This document shows, in pieces, positions 60,354 through 64,000 of a DNA stretch of 64,000 nt. Position numbers and translations under genes: made by a program. Each line of letters begins with the position of its first letter. Positions within the stretch are counted from its first letter, which is position 1. Below the pieces are notes generated by a model. That model was not told where the DNA came from. It made no database searches and worked only from the letters and a program-made list of their open reading frames with translations. The DNA is from a bacterium (lineage in GTDB: Bacteria > Krumholzibacteriota > Krumholzibacteriia > LZORAL124-64-63), in the NCBI GenBank assembly GCA_024223715.1, contig JAAEOA010000311.1, positions 27,653-91,652 on the forward strand, in the 5' to 3' direction.

Positions 60354-60518
60354 TGCAGCAAGAACCGGCTTGGTTCTTCTGGCTTAATCCAAGTTTGGGC
60401 CCGGAAAAACGGAAACAAGATGATTGCCTGACTGAGGGGACTAGATGATCCATCGGATTCTGACATTTCAGGCAGATCCGTCTAACAATTTTAGTTCACT
60501 GGAAGCAATCAAATTTCC

Positions 60519-61027
60519 TCAGGCAGCCTCGCGGAAATACCTGTGATGCAATCCTCCAAGCACCGGCTCACTCTTGATCTCACCAATCTCCAGCCCTTGG
60601 ACATCACGAGAAACAGGACAGTCCTTTTCTAACCCAGGTGAGTTCCTGACTCGTGATAATACGCAAGGTACTGGCGAAAAATCTTCCGCAGATGCCGAGC
60701 ATTGAATACGATGATATGGTCCAAGCATTCTCTCCGGAAAGTGCCAATAGCTCTCTCACAATAACCATTCTGCAGTTGGTGAACTTGTCACATTGAAGTG
60801 GACAACCCGGCGACGGTTTTGGGTTGGACGATGATCAGGCGTCGTCGCCAATCCGGTAGGAAGCGAGAGAATAAAGCTCAGAACACACGATCTGACGGTT
60901 TTAGGCGTGGTCGTTTGGCATTTCGCTGGAGAACATCCAATTGATGTCGGAGTGCAATGTTCTCCAAAACCAGGGACTGACGAGATCTCAGGCTGGAGAA
61001 AATGGTATTGAAAAATAGATTGAGCAT
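60519..61027 (-). pseudogene. Integrase-core (rve) transposase relic
   Basis: The N-terminal part reads from about 61027 (SLRSRQSLVLENIALRHQ, KRPRLKPSDRVF) and is stopped by TGA where related transposases have Trp; the same frame resumes with FLPDWRRRLIIV. Then the catalytic middle is missing, and another frame gives CERAIGTFRRECLDH, KIFRQYLAYYHES and finally GLHHRYFREAA, the typical C-terminus of this integrase-core transposase group. A nonsense change, a large internal deletion and a frameshift make it inactive. Confidence 0.8.
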
Positions 61028-61100
61028 GGGATCAAGATCAGGTTCCCGTATCTGTAAATGCAAATGGCGCAAGGCAATGGGGCTTTGGGGAGGGGTAGCC

Positions 61101-61133
61101 TTTTCTTGAACGATTGAGTTTTGAATAGGCACA
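61101..61133 (-). repeat. Right terminal inverted repeat
   Basis: Inverted copy of 60321-60353 with one mismatch, closing the decayed element. Its outer edge is 50 bases before the first of the 23-bp periodic repeats. Confidence 0.8.
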
Positions 61134-61182
61134 GGGGTAAGGACGCCATGCCTCTAAAATGCCTATCCTCCAGGCACACTTT

Positions 61183-61262
61183 CAATTCGACATCATAAAA
61201 GCTTGCAATTTGCCGAAGACAAAGGTTACAATCTGCCGAGATAAATTCTTTCAATCTGCCGC
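61183..61262 (+). repeat. 23-bp periodic direct repeats upstream of the DUF4143 ATPase
   Basis: Copies of a CAATYTGCCGA core start at 61206, 61229 and 61252, exactly 23 bases apart, with a weaker CAATTCGACAT copy at 61183 in the same phase. The last core ends 24 bases before the ATG of the ATPase gene, so the array covers the expected promoter. The remainder of each unit is variable. Repeated sites at about two helical turns look like a protein-binding array. Confidence 0.75.
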
Positions 61263-61286
61263 ATGTTTTATACTTGGGGAAATGCT

Positions 61287-62534
61287 ATGAAGAAACAAAA
61301 TTACATTGAACGGTTTGTCCAACAAAGACTTGAAGACGCCCTGGTCGACACACCAGTAGTTTTGGTCCACGGCCCTCGACAGTGTGGCAAGACGACACTT
61401 GTGAAACAATTTCTAGGGAAAAAAGGCTATTCCTATTTCAGTTTCGATGATGCAGGCATTTTGGCAGCTGCTACTGAGGACCCTGTAGGATTTGTTGCTG
61501 GATTGCCTGAGTTTGTCATTCTGGATGAGGTTCAGCGTGTACCTGGATTGTTTGCATCCATCAAATTAGAGGTTGATCGAAATCGGTACCCGGGGCGCTT
61601 CATCCTCACCGGTTCAGCAAATGTGCTGTTGCTTCCCAAGTTATCCGATTCTCTGGCAGGTCGCATGGAGATAATCCGTTTGCACCCTTTGTCGCGCTGT
61701 GAAGTGCTTGGTGAAGATTCATTTTTTATCGATATGCTCTTTGATGGTGATGTGGGCGGTTATCGAACGGATCGGTTGGGGGACCAGATTGCAGAATTTG
61801 TGGCTACTGGTGGTTATCCTGAGGCCCATGCCAGAACAACCGCTGGAAGGCGTAAAGCATGGTATCGGGATTACATTGAGACAGTCACACAACGTGACGT
61901 GAGAGAACTGACCAGGATTCAAGGTCTGAATGCAATACCGAATCTGCTGGCAATGTCCGCTGCTCAGAGTGCCCAACTATTCAACCTGTCAGAATTGGCT
62001 GGACCATTCAATTTGAGCCGCCCAACGATTAGTGACTATGTAACTCTCCTGGAAGGAATTTTTCTGGTTCATAAGCTTCGTCCATGGCACACCAACTTGT
62101 TAAGCCGACTTGTAAAGTCCCCAAAACTGCATGTCAGTGACACTGGGCTCGCTTGCTCACTATTGGATTTGACACCTGATGATCTTCGGGGAGACAGACA
62201 ACGCCTCGGGCATTTGTTAGAGACTTTTGTCGTCCAAGAACTTCGCAGACAAGCCAGTTGGAGTGAGCGCCCACCGGTTTTTCATCACTTCAGGAATAGG
62301 GATGCCGTAGAAGTGGATCTTGTATTGGAAAGAGGGCCAGATAAAGTTTCAGCTGTGGAGGTCAAGCTGTCTGCAACAGTTACAGCGAAAGATTTTAGAG
62401 GTTTGAAAAAAATTCAATCGGCATTGGGTAACCGTTTTAAAAGTGGAATTGTTCTCTACGATGGGGAGGAATCGCTACCGTTTGGAGAACGGCTTTGGGC
62501 AATACCTTTGGGGAGAATTTGGGACAGAGAATAA
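61287..62534 (+). CDS. AAA-type ATPase with C-terminal DUF4143
   Basis: A 415-residue protein of the COG1373 type. The AAA ATPase core has Walker A GPRQCGKTT at 29-37 and Walker B FVILDEVQ at 76-83, then ILTGSANVLLLPKLSDSLAGR with the sensor region. A winged-helix-like part (FNLSRPTISDYVTLLEGIFLV) and the DUF4143 domain with a PD-(D/E)xK-like core (EVDLVLERG, SAVEVKLSA) follow. It starts at ATG 61287 after GGGGAAA. The family is abundant in accessory regions and has no firm function. The nuclease-like residues suggest DNA interaction. It sits between two mobile-element remnants. Confidence 0.88.
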   Translation: MKKQNYIERFVQQRLEDALVDTPVVLVHGPRQCGKTTLVKQFLGKKGYSYFSFDDAGILAAATEDPVGFVAGLPEFVILDEVQRVPGLFASIKLEVDRNRYPGRFILTGSANVLLLPKLSDSLAGRMEIIRLHPLSRCEVLGEDSFFIDMLFDGDVGGYRTDRLGDQIAEFVATGGYPEAHARTTAGRRKAWYRDYIETVTQRDVRELTRIQGLNAIPNLLAMSAAQSAQLFNLSELAGPFNLSRPTISDYVTLLEGIFLVHKLRPWHTNLLSRLVKSPKLHVSDTGLACSLLDLTPDDLRGDRQRLGHLLETFVVQELRRQASWSERPPVFHHFRNRDAVEVDLVLERGPDKVSAVEVKLSATVTAKDFRGLKKIQSALGNRFKSGIVLYDGEESLPFGERLWAIPLGRIWDRE

Positions 62535-62745
62535 ACACTTCTATCAGATAACAGGAAACTCTTTCAGACTTAAAGGTCCCAAGAATAAGGCCACCAGCTT
62601 CAGGCCTGAAACCTGCACCAAACCCCATGACCATAACCAAAACCCATAACCTGTAATCCATCCTGGACAATTTACCCGCCAACTGTTCATAACGGATGTC
62701 ACCATGTGCTGACTTGCAACCACCTCCCTTGCATCGGGAGAAGTT

Positions 62746-64000
62746 GTGTCGAACCCTGCCCTGGAAACTTGCTCGCGGCCCTCAAGTGCCAGGGTTTATC
62801 GCCCCCGCCGTCCAGCAAAAACTCTACTCCATAAAATTACCAGAGAGAACCTCGAAACGTTCTTGACCGACGATGAACAAGGGGACGATTTCTCCGCCCA
62901 CGTTCCACTCCACGTCGAAGCAGCCTTTCGCCAGTACCTGAAATGCGGCCTGCTCTGCCATGGATTCGCCAGGGCCTATTGCGCCGGTTGCGGTCACGAT
63001 TTTTTGCTGGCGTTCAGCTGCAAAGGCAGGGACATTTGCCCGTCCTGCTCAACCCGCCGCATGGTTGAGACCGCTGCCCACATGGTCGATAATGTTCTGC
63101 CGCGTGTTCAGTTCCGCCAATGGGTTTTGTCGGTACCGAAACGTGTCAGGTGGCACCTGGCCCACAAACCGGAAGTTGTCAGTGGCCTGCTTGGAGTTTT
63201 CCTGCGAGCAGTGGAAACCACGATCAGGCAACGCAGTCCCGAGGCCCCGCCAGGATCCAGATTTGGGGCAGTTGTTTTTGTCCACCGGTTTGGCAGTTAT
63301 CTCAACCCGCATATCCATTACCATGTCCTGGTAACCGACGGTGTTTTTTCCGCAGGCCAGGATAATGAAGCCGAGTTTCATCCCGCACTTAATCTTGATG
63401 ATGATGACTTCCTCGCAGTTCAAATGAAGATGCGCAAACGAGGCCTGCGCTGGTTGCATCGACATGGACATCTTGATGACCTGGCCGTTCACACCATGGA
63501 CAGTGCCGATCATGCCGGTGGCTGGTCTGTCAATGCTTCGGTGACCATACCGGATTGGGATCGCCATGGACTGGAGCGATTGGTTCGGTATTGCGCCCGT
63601 CCACCGATTAGTCAAGAGCGACTCGGGAGGTTGAACGATGAGACTCTGGTATATTCACTTCGCAAACCAACGGTTGATGGCAGAACTGAACTGGTGGAAT
63701 TGCTTCACAATCCCGCTAAAGCGATGACTCACGCCACTGGAATTGCTGGACCGATTGTCAAAGTTGATCACCCCTCCTCGGGTTCACAAGCACCGGTATT
63801 GTGGAGTGCTGGCTCCGAACGCAAAGTTGCGCAAAGCGGTCATAGAAACAGCCGGTCCATCGGGAGCGAACTTGCAACTGTTGACCGAGGCTCGGGAAAA
63901 GATGGACATCGACCAGCAGGATTCAGCGACGGACAAGCCGCAGAGCGGAGCTCGCCAAACAGCAGCGCGATGTTGGGCCATGCTGTGACCAGGTTGCCCA
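62746..64000 (+). pseudogene. IS91-type transposase, frameshifted and cut by the window end
   Basis: The frame from a GTG at 62746 (GGGAG upstream) encodes an N-terminal zinc-binding region (CAGC, CPSC near residues 85-110), then the Y2/HUH-type transposase domain with NPHIHYHVLVTDG, DDDFLAV and VTIPDWDRHGLERLVRYCARPP. Near 63722-63730 the reading shifts: LTPLELLDRLSKLITPPRVHKHRY continues in the next frame to a TGA at 63986. A second disruption follows, where WAML meets the stop. The expected C-terminal part is beyond or lost. Two frame faults suggest an inactive copy. Confidence 0.82.

Larger units (their letters stand above)
60321..61133 (-). mobile_element. Decayed 0.8-kb transposable element with 33-bp terminal inverted repeats
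   Basis: The ends at 60321-60353 and 61101-61133 are inverted copies of each other with one mismatch, beginning TGTGCCTATTC. Between them lies an internally deleted transposase relic on the minus strand. I could not see a target-site duplication. The element fills most of the 1.0-kb gap between the CHAT gene and the ATPase gene; the rest of that gap holds the 23-bp repeats. Confidence 0.75.

Noticed and set aside
61183..61262. The 23-bp periodic repeats as a CRISPR array or plasmid origin iterons.
   Set aside because: Spacers of about 12 bases are too short for CRISPR; there is no replication initiator gene nearby, so an origin is not supported.
1..64000. tRNA, rRNA or known riboswitch genes.
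   Set aside because: No cloverleaf with T-loop consensus, no rRNA-like stretch and no known riboswitch core was recognised in the intergenic regions.

Overview
The window looks like a chromosomal segment of a Gram-negative bacterium with roughly balanced base composition. Secreted proteins carry Sec signal peptides, one carries a lipobox, and the large subtilase ends in a FlgD-like / type IX-like sorting domain with a PNPFNP motif. That tail is typical of the Fibrobacterota-Chlorobi-Bacteroidota group and neighbouring candidate phyla such as Krumholzibacteriota or Eisenbacteria. This placement is a low-confidence inference because there is no rRNA or other marker in the window. TTG start codons with good Shine-Dalgarno sites are common (at least nine genes).

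Layout. 1-10.2 kb: housekeeping and envelope genes (SRPBCC fragment, S9 peptidase, semialdehyde dehydrogenase, DUF2007 protein, TPR metalloprotease, small exported proteins, glucosaminidase lipoprotein, two divergent phosphoribosyltransferase paralogs). 10.4-13.3 kb: a tight three-gene unit of a DUF1858/periplasmic-binding-like protein without a signal peptide, a HypB/UreG-like GTPase with CxxC motifs, and an ABC ATPase, with no permease. 13.6-18.0 kb (+): SpsF-like cytidylyltransferase, DUF115/Maf-type protein and a radical SAM protein, chained by TTGA overlaps. 18.0-46.3 kb (-): a very compact, mostly co-directional surface-glycan cluster of about 20 genes. 46.4-51.3 kb (+): adenylate-forming ligase, Glu/Leu/Phe/Val dehydrogenase and three molybdenum-cofactor genes. 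51.3-60.3 kb: hybrid histidine kinase, NapH-type ferredoxin, GNAT, K+ channel-like protein, secreted subtilase and an exported CHAT (caspase-like) protein. 60.3-64.0 kb: mobile and accessory DNA, namely a decayed 0.8-kb element with 33-bp terminal inverted repeats, a DUF4143 ATPase preceded by 23-bp periodic repeats, and a frameshifted IS91-type transposase cut by the window end.

How the glycan genes may work together (inference). One set (4,6-dehydratase, DegT aminotransferase, a fused NeuB-PseG protein, SpsF cytidylyltransferase, WbuX/PseA-like amidotransferase) fits a CMP-nonulosonate (pseudaminic/legionaminic-type) pathway. A second set (RfbF, RfbH, an RmlC-like epimerase, an acetolactate-synthase-like ThDP enzyme and a reductase-like SDR) resembles CDP-3,6-dideoxyhexose or yersiniose-type branched-sugar synthesis, but lacks the CDP-glucose 4,6-dehydratase and the E3 reductase. 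Added to these are four radical SAM proteins or domains, three ATP-grasp proteins, a GH57-like protein, several glycosyltransferases and unusual fusions (SDR-radical SAM, glycosyltransferase-methyltransferase). This suggests an elaborate, possibly undescribed glycan whose modification chemistry goes beyond the usual O-antigen or flagellin-glycan repertoire.
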